Of a DNA stretch of 34,847 nucleotides, positions 24,311 to 31,797 are shown piece after piece (position 1 is the stretch's first letter; each line of letters opens with the position of its first letter). Below the pieces are notes generated by a model. The model was not told the DNA's origin. It made no database searches and saw nothing but the letters and a program-made list of their open reading frames with translations. The position numbers were made by a program, and so were the translations under genes. This DNA is from Gemmataceae bacterium (GTDB lineage: Bacteria > Planctomycetota > Planctomycetia > Gemmatales > Gemmataceae): the NCBI GenBank assembly GCA_028288765.1, contig JAQGHQ010000291.1, positions 1 to 34,847 on the forward strand, in the 5' to 3' direction.

Positions 24311-25066
24311 ATGCCCCGCAAGAAACTGGTCGCCGGCAACTGGAAGATGAACACCACCCTGGCGGAGGCCCGGGCACTCGCGGCCGCGGTGGCCGCGGGC
24401 ACGACGCCCGCGTCGGCGGACGTCGCCGTGTGCCCGCCGTTCCCCTGGCTCCTGCCGGTGGCCGAAGTCCTCCGCGGATCGGTCGTGGCGCTCGGGGCCC
24501 AGAACTGCCACCCGCAGAAGTCCGGGGCGTACACCGGCGAGGTGTCGACGGGGATGTTGCTGGAGGCCGGGTGCAAGTACGTGATCGTCGGCCACAGCGA
24601 GCGGCGGCACGGGCTCGGCGAGACCGACCCGTTCCTGAACGAGAAAGCAAAGGCCGCCCTCTCCGCCGGGCTCCACGTCATCTTCTGCGTCGGCGAGCTC
24701 CTGGCCGAACGGGAGGCGAACCAGACCGAAGCCGTCCTGGACCGTCAGGCCACCCAGGGGCTCCGCGACCTCCCGGCCGACCGGCTGGGAAACCTCGTCG
24801 TCGCCTACGAGCCGGTCTGGGCGATCGGCACCGGGAAAGTCGCCACACCGGAGCAGGCCCAGGACGCCCACGCCTTCATCCGGAAGAAAGTCGGCGTCAT
24901 TCTGGGCGAGAATGTCGCCCGATCGCTTCCCATCCTCTACGGCGGGTCGGTGACCGCGGACAGCGCGGCCGGGCTGTTCGACCGGCCGGACGTGGACGGT
25001 GGGCTGGTCGGCGGGGCGAGTCTCAAGGCCGACTCGTTCCTCAAGATCATCCAGGCAGCGGGGTAA
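24311..25066 (+). CDS. tpiA: Triosephosphate isomerase
   Basis: Interconverts dihydroxyacetone phosphate and glyceraldehyde 3-phosphate. The barrel motifs are complete: AGNWKMN (catalytic lysine), YVIVGHSERR (catalytic histidine), AYEPVWAIGTGK (catalytic glutamate), and ILYGGSV with DGGLVGGASL for phosphate. Length 251 is normal. ATG at 24311, preceded by AAGAGAG. It follows DAHP synthase by 39 bases and precedes secG by about 150 bases, a common order of tpiA and secG. Confidence 0.97.
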   Translation: MPRKKLVAGNWKMNTTLAEARALAAAVAAGTTPASADVAVCPPFPWLLPVAEVLRGSVVALGAQNCHPQKSGAYTGEVSTGMLLEAGCKYVIVGHSERRHGLGETDPFLNEKAKAALSAGLHVIFCVGELLAEREANQTEAVLDRQATQGLRDLPADRLGNLVVAYEPVWAIGTGKVATPEQAQDAHAFIRKKVGVILGENVARSLPILYGGSVTADSAAGLFDRPDVDGGLVGGASLKADSFLKIIQAAG

Positions 25067-25214
25067 GAGCCCCACCGCCCGGGGATCGCCCCGAGGCGGT
25101 TGCCCCCTTCCCGACCCGTATGCTTCTGCGTAGATTGACCGTTCACCCGTTGGAGTGCGGGCGGCCGCGCTCTTGATGCGTTTGGAAGCGCCGTTCCGTG
25201 CGGAGGTTCCCGCC

Positions 25215-25508
25215 GTGTCCCTCGTCGCCGTGTGGTGGGTATCCCACCTGCTGAACTTCGTCGTCATGGCCATCGGGCTGTTACTCATGCTGGTCGTCCT
25301 GATCCAGCGGGGTAAGGGCGGTGGCCTGGCCGGGGCGTTCGGCGGGGTCGGTGGGTCGAGCCCGTTCGGCTCCCGGGCCGCCGACGCGTTCGTCAAGATC
25401 ACCCTCTATCTCGCCGCCGTATGGGTGCTGTTCATCATGATCCACGTGAAGGTGGTCAAATACGACATCGCCGAGCAGGCGAGGACCTCCCAGATCGCGG
25501 GCGGGTGA
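25215..25508 (+). CDS. secG: Preprotein translocase subunit SecG
   Basis: Small integral-membrane partner of SecYE in protein export. Two membrane helices are visible: about 9-31 (LLNFVVMAIGLLLMLVVLI) and about 55-80 (ITLYLAAVWVLFIMIHV), with the conserved QRGKGGGLAGAFGG loop between them. The GTG at 25215 is chosen because GGAGG (25202-25206) sits eight bases before it; the frame is open from 25155, but that gives an odd N-terminal addition with no binding site. 97 residues, ordinary for SecG. It lies behind tpiA. Confidence 0.93.
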   Translation: MSLVAVWWVSHLLNFVVMAIGLLLMLVVLIQRGKGGGLAGAFGGVGGSSPFGSRAADAFVKITLYLAAVWVLFIMIHVKVVKYDIAEQARTSQIAGG

Positions 25509-25609
25509 GCGGCAGCCGGAGTGGCCCCAGCCCCGGTCCTCGGCCGGCCCGAGAGTCAACGGAAGGCCCGGCGTAGCGGGCGACTAACTGATTCCCGCGA
25601 GGCGCCGGC

Positions 25610-26503
25610 GTGTTGCTCAGCATGACGGGGTTCGGCGAAGCCCGGACCCAGACCGATGATCTCGCCGTGGCCGTCGAGGTCCGCGCGGTCAACAACCGTT
25701 ACCTCAAGGTCACGGTGCGCGGGACTGACCCGTATCCGATGCTCGAACCGGAGCTGGAAAAGGTCATCCGCCGGCACGTCCGCCGGGGTACCCTGCTCGT
25801 CCAGGTGCGGCTCGAACGGCAGACCCAGCCGACCGATCTGGCACTGAACACGGTCGCCCTCCAGACGTACCTGCGGCAGGTCCGGGCGGCGTGCGACGCG
25901 GCCGGCACCCCGGAGTATGCCGCCCCGCTGCTCGCCGGGGTCCTCGCCCTGCCGGGGGTCGCGCCGGAAGCCGCCCGGTTCGGTCCCCCGCCCGAGGAGG
26001 AATGGCCGGTCGTCGAAAAGACGCTGGAAGACGCCCTCCGGAAACTGGACTCGATGCGGCGGGACGAGGGCCGGGCGATGGCCACCGAACTCCTCCTGCA
26101 CCACCGCCACATCGGCGACCAGCTCGAGCTCATCCGGCAGCACCTGCCGGCGGTCATGGCCGAGTACCGGCAGCGGATCTTGGACCGGGTCCGGCAGGCG
26201 GTCGGGGACGCGGGGGTGCCGGTCGAACCGCAGCACTTGATCCGAGAGGTCGCCCTCTTCGCCGACCGCACGGACGTGGCCGAGGAGGTGACCCGGCTCA
26301 CCAGCCACCTCGACCAGTTCGCCGAGGTGGTGCGGAAGGGGGACGAGGGGGCCGGCCGGAAACTGGAGTTCGTCGTCCAGGAAATGAGCCGGGAGACGAA
26401 CACCCTCGGGTCGAAGGCCGGGGACGTGACCATCTCCCGGCACGTCGTGGAGATCAAGGCCACCCTGGAAAAGATCCGGGAACTGGTGCAGAACGTGGAA
26501 TAG
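25610..26503 (+). CDS. yicC: YicC/YloC family endoribonuclease
   Basis: Member of the YicC family, RNA-cleaving proteins linked to RNA decay in other bacteria. The signature N-terminus is MLLSMTGFGEARTQ with the following VEVRAVNNRYLKV; the C-terminal DUF1732-type block is REVALFADRTDVAEEVTRLT (about 211-230), FVVQEMSRETNTLGSKAGD and ISRHVVEIKATLEKIRELVQ with NVE at the end. 297 residues, normal. The start is GTG. It is followed by gmk and rpoZ, the widespread yicC-gmk-rpoZ cluster, with about 100 bases between yicC and gmk. Confidence 0.95.
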   Translation: MLLSMTGFGEARTQTDDLAVAVEVRAVNNRYLKVTVRGTDPYPMLEPELEKVIRRHVRRGTLLVQVRLERQTQPTDLALNTVALQTYLRQVRAACDAAGTPEYAAPLLAGVLALPGVAPEAARFGPPPEEEWPVVEKTLEDALRKLDSMRRDEGRAMATELLLHHRHIGDQLELIRQHLPAVMAEYRQRILDRVRQAVGDAGVPVEPQHLIREVALFADRTDVAEEVTRLTSHLDQFAEVVRKGDEGAGRKLEFVVQEMSRETNTLGSKAGDVTISRHVVEIKATLEKIRELVQNVE

Positions 26504-26509
26504 TCGTTG

Positions 26510-26605
26510 GTCCGTAGTCATCAGTCATTTGTCGGGCGGGCCGCGGTGCATAGCCCACCGGGCCGCGGGCGGGTGATCGGTGTTCCTCCGAGGGACTAAT
26601 GACAA
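26510..26605. repeat. GTCAT-type short repeats between yicC and gmk
   Basis: GTAGTCATCAGTCATTTGTC (26514-26533) on the left and ACTAATGACAAATG near 26595-26608 on the right share CATTTGTC in opposite orientation. It may be a worn palindromic unit. It runs into the gmk start. Low confidence; similar in kind but not in sequence to the AAAGTCGT repeats at 14858-14983. Confidence 0.4.
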
Positions 26606-27196
26606 ATGCCCAGGCATAAGGCCCCGTTGGTCGTCCTATCCGGCCCGAGCGGGGTCGGAAAGACGACGCTCGTTGACGCCCTGCTCGTCGCCGAGACGAC
26701 CCTGCCCCTGCGGCGGGCGGTGACCGCGACCACCCGGCCCCCGCGGCCCGGTGAGGTGCAGGAGGTGTCCTACCACTTCTGGACCCGGGAGCAGTTCCAG
26801 GCAGCTCTCGACCGGAACGAGATGCTGGAGTCGGCGGAGGTCCACGGGAAGGACTTCTACGGCACCCCGCGGAGCGAGGTCGACCCGTACCGGGAGCGCG
26901 GGACCGGGGTGATCCTCGTGATCGACGTACAGGGGGCCGGACAGGTTCGTGCCCGCTACCCCGAAAACGATTTTTTGTCGGTGTTTGTTGCCCCGCCCGC
27001 ATTCGACGACCTGGAACAGCGGCTCCGGGTCCGGGGCGAAGCGGAAGAGTCGATCCAGCGGCGGCTCCGTACCGCCCACCAGGAACTCGACCGGCAGTGC
27101 GAGTTCGATCATGTACTGGAAAACGGCGATCTCTCGACTGCCGTCGCGGCCCTCGAAGCGATAATCCGGGACGAGTTCAAACGAAGGGGGTTCTGA
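26606..27196 (+). CDS. gmk: Guanylate kinase
   Basis: Phosphorylates GMP to GDP with ATP. The P-loop is VLSGPSGVGKTTLV (residues 10-23); the GMP-binding segment includes RAVTATTRPPRPGEVQEVSY and FWTREQF; the lid region ends with HGKDFYGTP. Then VILVIDVQGAGQVR and the FVAPPAFDDLEQRLRVRG helix. 196 residues, ordinary. rpoZ begins three bases after its stop, so the two are transcribed together. Confidence 0.96.
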   Translation: MPRHKAPLVVLSGPSGVGKTTLVDALLVAETTLPLRRAVTATTRPPRPGEVQEVSYHFWTREQFQAALDRNEMLESAEVHGKDFYGTPRSEVDPYRERGTGVILVIDVQGAGQVRARYPENDFLSVFVAPPAFDDLEQRLRVRGEAEESIQRRLRTAHQELDRQCEFDHVLENGDLSTAVAALEAIIRDEFKRRGF

Positions 27197-27199
27197 CCG

Positions 27200-27511
27200 A
27201 TGCTCGACGAACTGAAGGAAGAGGGAATCGTAAACAAGGTGGGCGGGCGGTTCAAGCTGTCCACCCTGATCCAGAAGCGGATGGTCGCCCTGAACACCGG
27301 GGCGAAGCCGTTGATCGACGCCCGCGGGGTGTCGGACAAGATGCAGATCGTGATCCAGGAGATCCTCCAGGACAAGATCTACCTGGACGCCGCCGGGAAC
27401 GTGCAGGTGAAGAACGCCACGATGATGGCGAACATCCCCGGCGCCTACCCCGGGATGCCCGGGTCCACCCCGCCGGAGCCTGGCTCGGCCCAGCAAGCAC
27501 GGGACGAATAG
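27200..27511 (+). CDS. rpoZ: RNA polymerase omega subunit
   Basis: Small polymerase subunit that helps fold and hold the beta' subunit. The core is [20 protein letters not shown] and [20 protein letters not shown] (about 15-55). About 30 residues after the core are loose and proline-rich ([17 protein letters not shown]), as seen in planctomycetes. 103 residues. Its ATG is three bases after gmk, and the strongest rho-independent terminator in the window follows its stop, so it ends the yicC-gmk-rpoZ unit. Confidence 0.9.
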   Translation: MLDELKEEGIVNKVGGRFKLSTLIQKRMVALNTGAKPLIDARGVSDKMQIVIQEILQDKIYLDAAGNVQVKNATMMANIPGAYPGMPGSTPPEPGSAQQARDE

Positions 27512-27562
27512 GGAGCAGCGGTCGGGGACCGGTGAGTCCCGGACCCGGCCGCCCAGACTCAG

Positions 27563-27600
27563 GAGCCCCGGGGCCCGCCCCGTGGGCTTCTGCCGTTTTT
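27563..27600 (+). terminator. Rho-independent terminator after rpoZ
   Basis: GAGCCCCGGGGC (27563-27574) pairs with GCCCCGTGGGCTTC (27577-27590) across a two-base loop with small mismatches, then TGCCGTTTTT. Stem plus T-run, 52 bases past the rpoZ stop; a clear intrinsic terminator. Confidence 0.8.
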
Positions 27601-27723
27601 CGCCCCCCACCTCTAACCACTGTCCCCTCCGAACTCTCCCGCCCGCTGTACCGTAGAACCGGTGGCCCCTAGAACGTCCCCAGCCGTTCCGTGACCCCGT
27701 TGTCCCGGGTGGACCCCGCAGCC

Positions 27724-29310
27724 ATGGCCGAACCGACCACCCCCCCGCCCGCCCCCGCCGCCGGGTCGTCCCGGTCCCCGGCTCTTCCGTCGACCGCCGA
27801 CGCGGTCCCGTACGTCCCGGTGTCCTGGATGGCGGTGTCGGCGATGGGGACCGCCGCCCTGTTCGTGCTGATCCTGCTCGTCGGCGGGTACGGGGCGTGG
27901 AGGGAGAAACGGCCGCTCCTGATGGACTGGGCGCTGATCTTCCCGGTCGCGGCCGTCGTCCTCAGTTTCGCCGCCCGGCGGATCATCCGAAACGCCGAGG
28001 GGACCCGGACCGGGGAATTGTTCGGGGTCGAGCTGACGAACCTGGCGTGGTGGACCGCGCTGGTCGGCGGGCTCGGGTACGCGGCCTATCTGGTGGCGAT
28101 CGAGACCTCGATCCGCCAGGACGCCAAGGGCGAGGTCCAGCGCTGGGCCGATAACATCCTGAAAGGCGACGACCCGGCGGCACTGACCCGGGCGTTCCAC
28201 CGCACCCGCGACCCGAACGAGCGGGCCCTGATCGGCCCGGATAATCGATCCGCGCTGGAGGCCCGATACCGGAACGAGTTCATCGGGTTCGAGCAGTGCG
28301 ACCTGGTCAGCCTGGTCAAACGGAACCGCGGGGCGTGCCAGTTCAGTCTCGGCGGGATGCGCGACTGGGCGATCAAGCCGAGTGGCGTCGAGTGTACGAT
28401 CACGGGCACGGTCCTGTGCCCCGAGGGAGCCTTCCCGGTCAACGTCGCCCTCCGGGGCATTGAGACCGGGACCGGCGAGCAAGCCGCCGGCCGGCAGTGG
28501 CAAATCATGCTCACCCCCGCCGGCTACTTGGCGAAGCAGCAGGCCCGGTTGACCCCGTACGGGTGGGCCGTGGCCCAGCTGGAGATGAGCGGGAGCGATT
28601 TCGGCCGGAAGTTCATCACGATCAGTAGCACGGCCCGCGACGCCAGGGCCTTCGCATACCTCGAATTCGCCCGGGCGGAGACCGACCCGGCCTTCCGCCC
28701 ATTGACCCCGACCGGTCAGTTCGTCCGGGCGGTATCCGTCGGCGCCCCGGCCGGGCTCGCGTCCTTCGGTCTTCCCGTCGCGCTCGCGTGGCTTCCCGGC
28801 CCGCCGTTCGCCGAGATCACGGCCGACCGCCTCTTCCGGCTTCCCGGCGGGGGTGAGCCGTCGGTCGAGCAGAAGCAGAGGTTCGCCTTCGCGTGGACGA
28901 CCACGGGAATCTCGCGGCCCGGAGAAAGGCTCCGCGACACGACGGACGTTCACGAGCAGCTCGTTCTCACGGACTCGGCCGTGGAGTTCCGCCTGCCGGT
29001 CGAGATCCCGTTGCCCACCCCCCAGGGGGTGACCGCCGCCGCCCGCGGGCGGGTCGTGATCGCCTGTACGGACCCGGCGGTGCTGGCCGAGGTGCGCAAG
29101 CTCCGCCAGTCCGCCGATCCGGTCAACGGCGTGTCCTCGGTCTTCCCCGAATCCCATCTGAAGCCCATCACATGGAAGCTGGTCCGGATCGAAAGTGACC
29201 TGCAGCCCGTCACGATCCGCCCGCAAGGTGGGCCCGGCGGGGGGCCGCCGGGTGCGGGTCCCGGCGGACCGCCGGGTGCGGGCCCGGGGGGGCCGCCGGG
29301 CGGCCAGTAA
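27724..29310 (+). CDS. Membrane protein of unknown function
   Basis: About 528 residues from the ATG at 27724; an earlier GTG at 27691 in frame is possible. A proline/alanine-rich start is followed by three membrane helices: about 34-57 (SWMAVSAMGTAALFVLILLV), 67-84 (LMDWALIFPVAAVVLSFA) and 107-126 (LAWWTALVGGLGYAAYLVAI). The next 370 residues look like a soluble domain of mixed strands, with no motif I recognise. The end is a glycine/proline repeat (GAGPGGPP-type, two and a half copies, about 504-528), encoded by a tandem repeat near 29225-29307. It follows the rpoZ terminator and precedes ribBA by about 260 bases. I do not know its role. Confidence 0.75.
   Translation: MAEPTTPPPAPAAGSSRSPALPSTADAVPYVPVSWMAVSAMGTAALFVLILLVGGYGAWREKRPLLMDWALIFPVAAVVLSFAARRIIRNAEGTRTGELFGVELTNLAWWTALVGGLGYAAYLVAIETSIRQDAKGEVQRWADNILKGDDPAALTRAFHRTRDPNERALIGPDNRSALEARYRNEFIGFEQCDLVSLVKRNRGACQFSLGGMRDWAIKPSGVECTITGTVLCPEGAFPVNVALRGIETGTGEQAAGRQWQIMLTPAGYLAKQQARLTPYGWAVAQLEMSGSDFGRKFITISSTARDARAFAYLEFARAETDPAFRPLTPTGQFVRAVSVGAPAGLASFGLPVALAWLPGPPFAEITADRLFRLPGGGEPSVEQKQRFAFAWTTTGISRPGERLRDTTDVHEQLVLTDSAVEFRLPVEIPLPTPQGVTAAARGRVVIACTDPAVLAEVRKLRQSADPVNGVSSVFPESHLKPITWKLVRIESDLQPVTIRPQGGPGGGPPGAGPGGPPGAGPGGPPGGQ
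29225..29307 (+). repeat. Short tandem repeat encoding GAGPGGPP
   Basis: Units of about 24 bases (GGGCCGCCGGGTGCGGGTCC and close variants) are repeated around 29236-29300 and encode GGPPGAGP-type octapeptides at the end of the membrane protein. Such repeats slip easily during replication, so the number may vary among strains. Confidence 0.65.
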
Positions 29311-29503
29311 CGAACGCATTCGGGCCGCGCACCAGTCAGATTCGGGCGGGTGATCGTGCCGCCCCGTCGGGACGGTACGACCGTCACCGGTCTTGGGGGA
29401 ACCGGACCGCCCGCGAGTCCGACCGGGTACGCCGATCCGATTCCGAAGCCCACCGAGACCGAGATAGCGGTCCCCGCTTCGTCCTGGGGCTGTTCCGTCG
29501 GCC

Positions 29504-29509
29504 TACAAT
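29504..29509 (+). promoter_or_regulatory. Candidate -10 box for ribBA
   Basis: TACAAT (29504-29509), five of six to the consensus, 60 bases before the ribBA ATG. No convincing -35 box at the proper distance. The rest of 29311-29568 was searched for an FMN riboswitch (the AGGGTGAAATTCCC and CCGACGG helices) and none was seen. Confidence 0.35.
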
Positions 29510-29568
29510 GCTCCAGTGGGACACCCCCGCCCCGCCCCGTCGCCCGACCACCTATTCCTCCAAAACCG

Positions 29569-30846
29569 ATGCCGCACCGCACCACCTCCCCGGGGTTTTG
29601 TAGCATCGAGGACGGCCTGGAGGATCTCCGGGCCGGGCGGATGATCGTGCTCGTCGACGACGAGTACCGGGAGAACGAGGGCGACGTGGTGATGGCCGCC
29701 GAGGCGGCCACCCCGGCGGCGGTGAACTTCATGATCCGCCACGCCTGCGGGCGGTTGTGCGTGGCCATGTCCCGGCCGAACGCCGACCGGCTCGGGCTCG
29801 ACCTCCTCCCGGGCGTCAACCTCGACCCGACCGCGACCCCGTTCACCCACAACTTCGACGCCCGCCACGGGGTGACCACCGGGATCTCCGCGTTCGACCG
29901 CTGCCGCACCATCCAGGTGTGCGCCGACCCGGCGAGCGGGCCCCACGACCTCGTGCGGGACAAGGGCCACATGGACGGGCTCATCGCCCGCCCGGGCGGG
30001 GTGCTGGTCCGGGCCGGGCACACCGAGGGGAGCGTCGACCTGTGCCGGCTGGCGGGCCTGCGAGAGGTGGCGGTCATCACCGAGGTGCTGAACGACGACG
30101 GGAGCATGGCCCGGCTCCCGGACCTGCGGGGGTTCTGCGACCGGCACAAGCTCAAGATGTGTACGATCGCCGACCTGATCGAGCACCGCCGCCGCCGGGA
30201 AAAGCTGGTGAAGCGCGAGATCGCCCTGAAGCTCCCGACGGACTTCGGCGAATTCGACCTGTTCGCGTACACGTCGATGGTGGACCAGGAGCCCCACCTG
30301 GCTCTCTCCCTGGGCGGGGTCGGGGCGGAGACGGCCCCCGGGGTGGTGCCGGTGCAGGAGGAGCCGGTCCTGGTGCGGATGCACAGCGAGTGCCTGACCG
30401 GCGACGTGCTGCACTCGGCCAAGTGCGACTGCGGCCCCCAGCTGCAGTACGCGATGCGGCAGGTGGCGTACGCCGGGCGGGGGGTGATCGTATACATGCG
30501 GCAGGAGGGCCGCGGGATCGGGCTGCTGAACAAGCTGAAGGCGTACAAGCTCCAGCAGGAGGAGGGGCTCGACACGGTCGAGGCGAACAGGCGGCTGGGG
30601 TTCGCCCCGGACCTCCGACACTTCGGGATCGGGGCCCAGATCCTGCACGACCTGGGCGTTCGAGACATCAACCTGCTGACGAACAACCCGCGGAAGGTGA
30701 TCGGCCTGGAAGGGTACGGGCTGCGGATCGTGGAGCGGGTGCCGATCCAGATCCCGCCCGGCGTACACAACCGGGATTACCTCCAGACGAAGCGGGAGAA
30801 GCTCGGCCACCTGCTCGACGGGTTCGACGCCGGCGGCGAGGGATGA
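29569..30846 (+). CDS. ribBA: RibBA: DHBP synthase / GTP cyclohydrolase II
   Basis: Fused enzyme supplying both precursors of riboflavin. N-terminal 3,4-dihydroxy-2-butanone 4-phosphate synthase about 10-205: acidic loop DDEYRENEGDVVMAAE (30-45), HGVTTGISAFDR (100-111), GHTEGSVDL (150-158). GTP cyclohydrolase II about 210-425: zinc cysteines C275, C286 and C288 (HSECLTGDVLHSAKCDCGPQ), RQEGRGIGLL (311-320), NLLTNNPRK (368-376). ATG at 29569, 425 residues. One oddity: in the first domain the usual RPGH loop reads LVRDKGHMDGLIAR, one residue longer, and RHARG is RHACG. The convergent MCCF gene ends nine bases away. Confidence 0.95.
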   Translation: MPHRTTSPGFCSIEDGLEDLRAGRMIVLVDDEYRENEGDVVMAAEAATPAAVNFMIRHACGRLCVAMSRPNADRLGLDLLPGVNLDPTATPFTHNFDARHGVTTGISAFDRCRTIQVCADPASGPHDLVRDKGHMDGLIARPGGVLVRAGHTEGSVDLCRLAGLREVAVITEVLNDDGSMARLPDLRGFCDRHKLKMCTIADLIEHRRRREKLVKREIALKLPTDFGEFDLFAYTSMVDQEPHLALSLGGVGAETAPGVVPVQEEPVLVRMHSECLTGDVLHSAKCDCGPQLQYAMRQVAYAGRGVIVYMRQEGRGIGLLNKLKAYKLQQEEGLDTVEANRRLGFAPDLRHFGIGAQILHDLGVRDINLLTNNPRKVIGLEGYGLRIVERVPIQIPPGVHNRDYLQTKREKLGHLLDGFDAGGEG

Positions 30847-30855
30847 CCGTCCCGG

Positions 30856-31605
30856 TCACACCGCCACGTCCTTGTTCTCGAACATGCCCTTCAGGAGTTT
30901 CCGGTAGACGTGCGCGTCGGGGTCGATGAGCCCCTGCGTCTCTTTCACCTTCACGAACGACCCGGCCAGCCCGGGCGACTCCTCCCACATCAGCGGGGGC
31001 TCCCCGCTCACCTGACAGAACAGGGCATGGTCGAACCTGGCCCTCCCCGGCACGGTCCCGTCGTGGACGTGGACCGTCGGGAAGAACAGGATCTCCCTGT
31101 CCGCCCGCGGAAACTCGAAAGCCATGGGGTGGACCTTCTGCTCCCCCTTCTCCGCCTTCCTCAGTTTGAACACCGCGAACCCAAACTCCTTGTACTGCGG
31201 CAGCTTCTCCCACACCCCGGCCGGCAGGCGGAATCGGGCGTCGAGTCGGGTGAAGTCCTTGAGCGTCGGGACGAACGAGGCCACGAAGCTGCCGACCTCG
31301 ACGACCGGCAGGGGCGCCGCCTCGGGCTTGGCCAGTCCGCCCTCGGGCCGCCCACGGTCGTCGGACTTCGGCTGCGGGAACCCCTTCCGCAAGTCGTCGA
31401 AGAAGTCCGGGTACTTCTCCAGGTTGACGAACCGGACCGCGTCGTCGGGGCTATCCTTCGGGGTCGGGAGGGGGAGGATCATGGCGAGGTCCTCGGCCGC
31501 CTTGAACCGCATGCTGTAGACGAGGAACTGCCGACCGCCCTTCCCCGCCCGGGCAAAGATGTTGGTGTCGGCAACAAGGCCGACCTTTCCTGAGAAGCAG
31601 CACAT
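30856..31605 (-). CDS. Unrecognised protein starting MCCF
   Basis: 249 residues from the ATG at 31605; AGAGG lies seven bases ahead of it (the frame is open to 31647 but gives no better site). The start MCCFSGKVGLVADTNIFARA followed by GRQFLVYSMRFKAAEDLAM and ILPLP is striking, and I recall proteins of this pattern as conserved hypotheticals in planctomycetes; I cannot name a family. No signal peptide or membrane helix. Exposure of C2 after removal of the initiator methionine would give an N-terminal cysteine, as in cysteine Ntn-hydrolases, but there is no other evidence for that fold. Later segments include PDFFDDLRKGFPQP, and MAFEFPRADREILFFPTVHV. It is divergent from the ECF sigma gene across about 190 bases. 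Confidence 0.8.
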   Translation of the reverse strand: MCCFSGKVGLVADTNIFARAGKGGRQFLVYSMRFKAAEDLAMILPLPTPKDSPDDAVRFVNLEKYPDFFDDLRKGFPQPKSDDRGRPEGGLAKPEAAPLPVVEVGSFVASFVPTLKDFTRLDARFRLPAGVWEKLPQYKEFGFAVFKLRKAEKGEQKVHPMAFEFPRADREILFFPTVHVHDGTVPGRARFDHALFCQVSGEPPLMWEESPGLAGSFVKVKETQGLIDPDAHVYRKLLKGMFENKDVAV

Positions 31606-31709
31606 GACCGGGCCTCTGGCGGGTGTGTGAAGGGTAACCGATCCCAATCATCCCCGCCCCCTGCCGGGCCGTCAATCTTCACCGGCGCGACGATTCTGCC
31701 CCCCGGCAC

Positions 31710-31749
31710 GAAAATCGGGTTCCTCTCCGACCCGGAAAATCGGAAAATC
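31710..31749. promoter_or_regulatory. Three GAAAATC heptamers in divergent control region
   Basis: GAAAATC occurs at 31710-31716, 31735-31741 and 31743-31749, in the same orientation, in otherwise GC-rich DNA between two divergent genes. Spacings are 25 and 8 bases from start to start. It may be a binding site array controlling the sigma factor gene, the MCCF gene, or both. The rest of 31606-31797 shows no gene. Confidence 0.4.
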
Positions 31750-31797
31750 ACGCGAACTGGTCCTGGCACATGTCTGGTGAAAGGCCACGGAGGTGCC

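Noticed and set aside
25155..25214. Longer SecG start
   Set aside because: The added residues are not SecG-like and GGAGG at 25202-25206 points to the GTG at 25215.
29311..29568. FMN riboswitch ahead of ribBA
   Set aside because: The conserved helices of the element were looked for and not found; only a few short similarities such as CCCGCGAG.
31754..31773. ECF-type promoter GAAC-N14-GTCT before the sigma gene
   Set aside because: The spacing is shorter than the 16-17 bases usual for GAAC/CGTC promoters and the match is weak.
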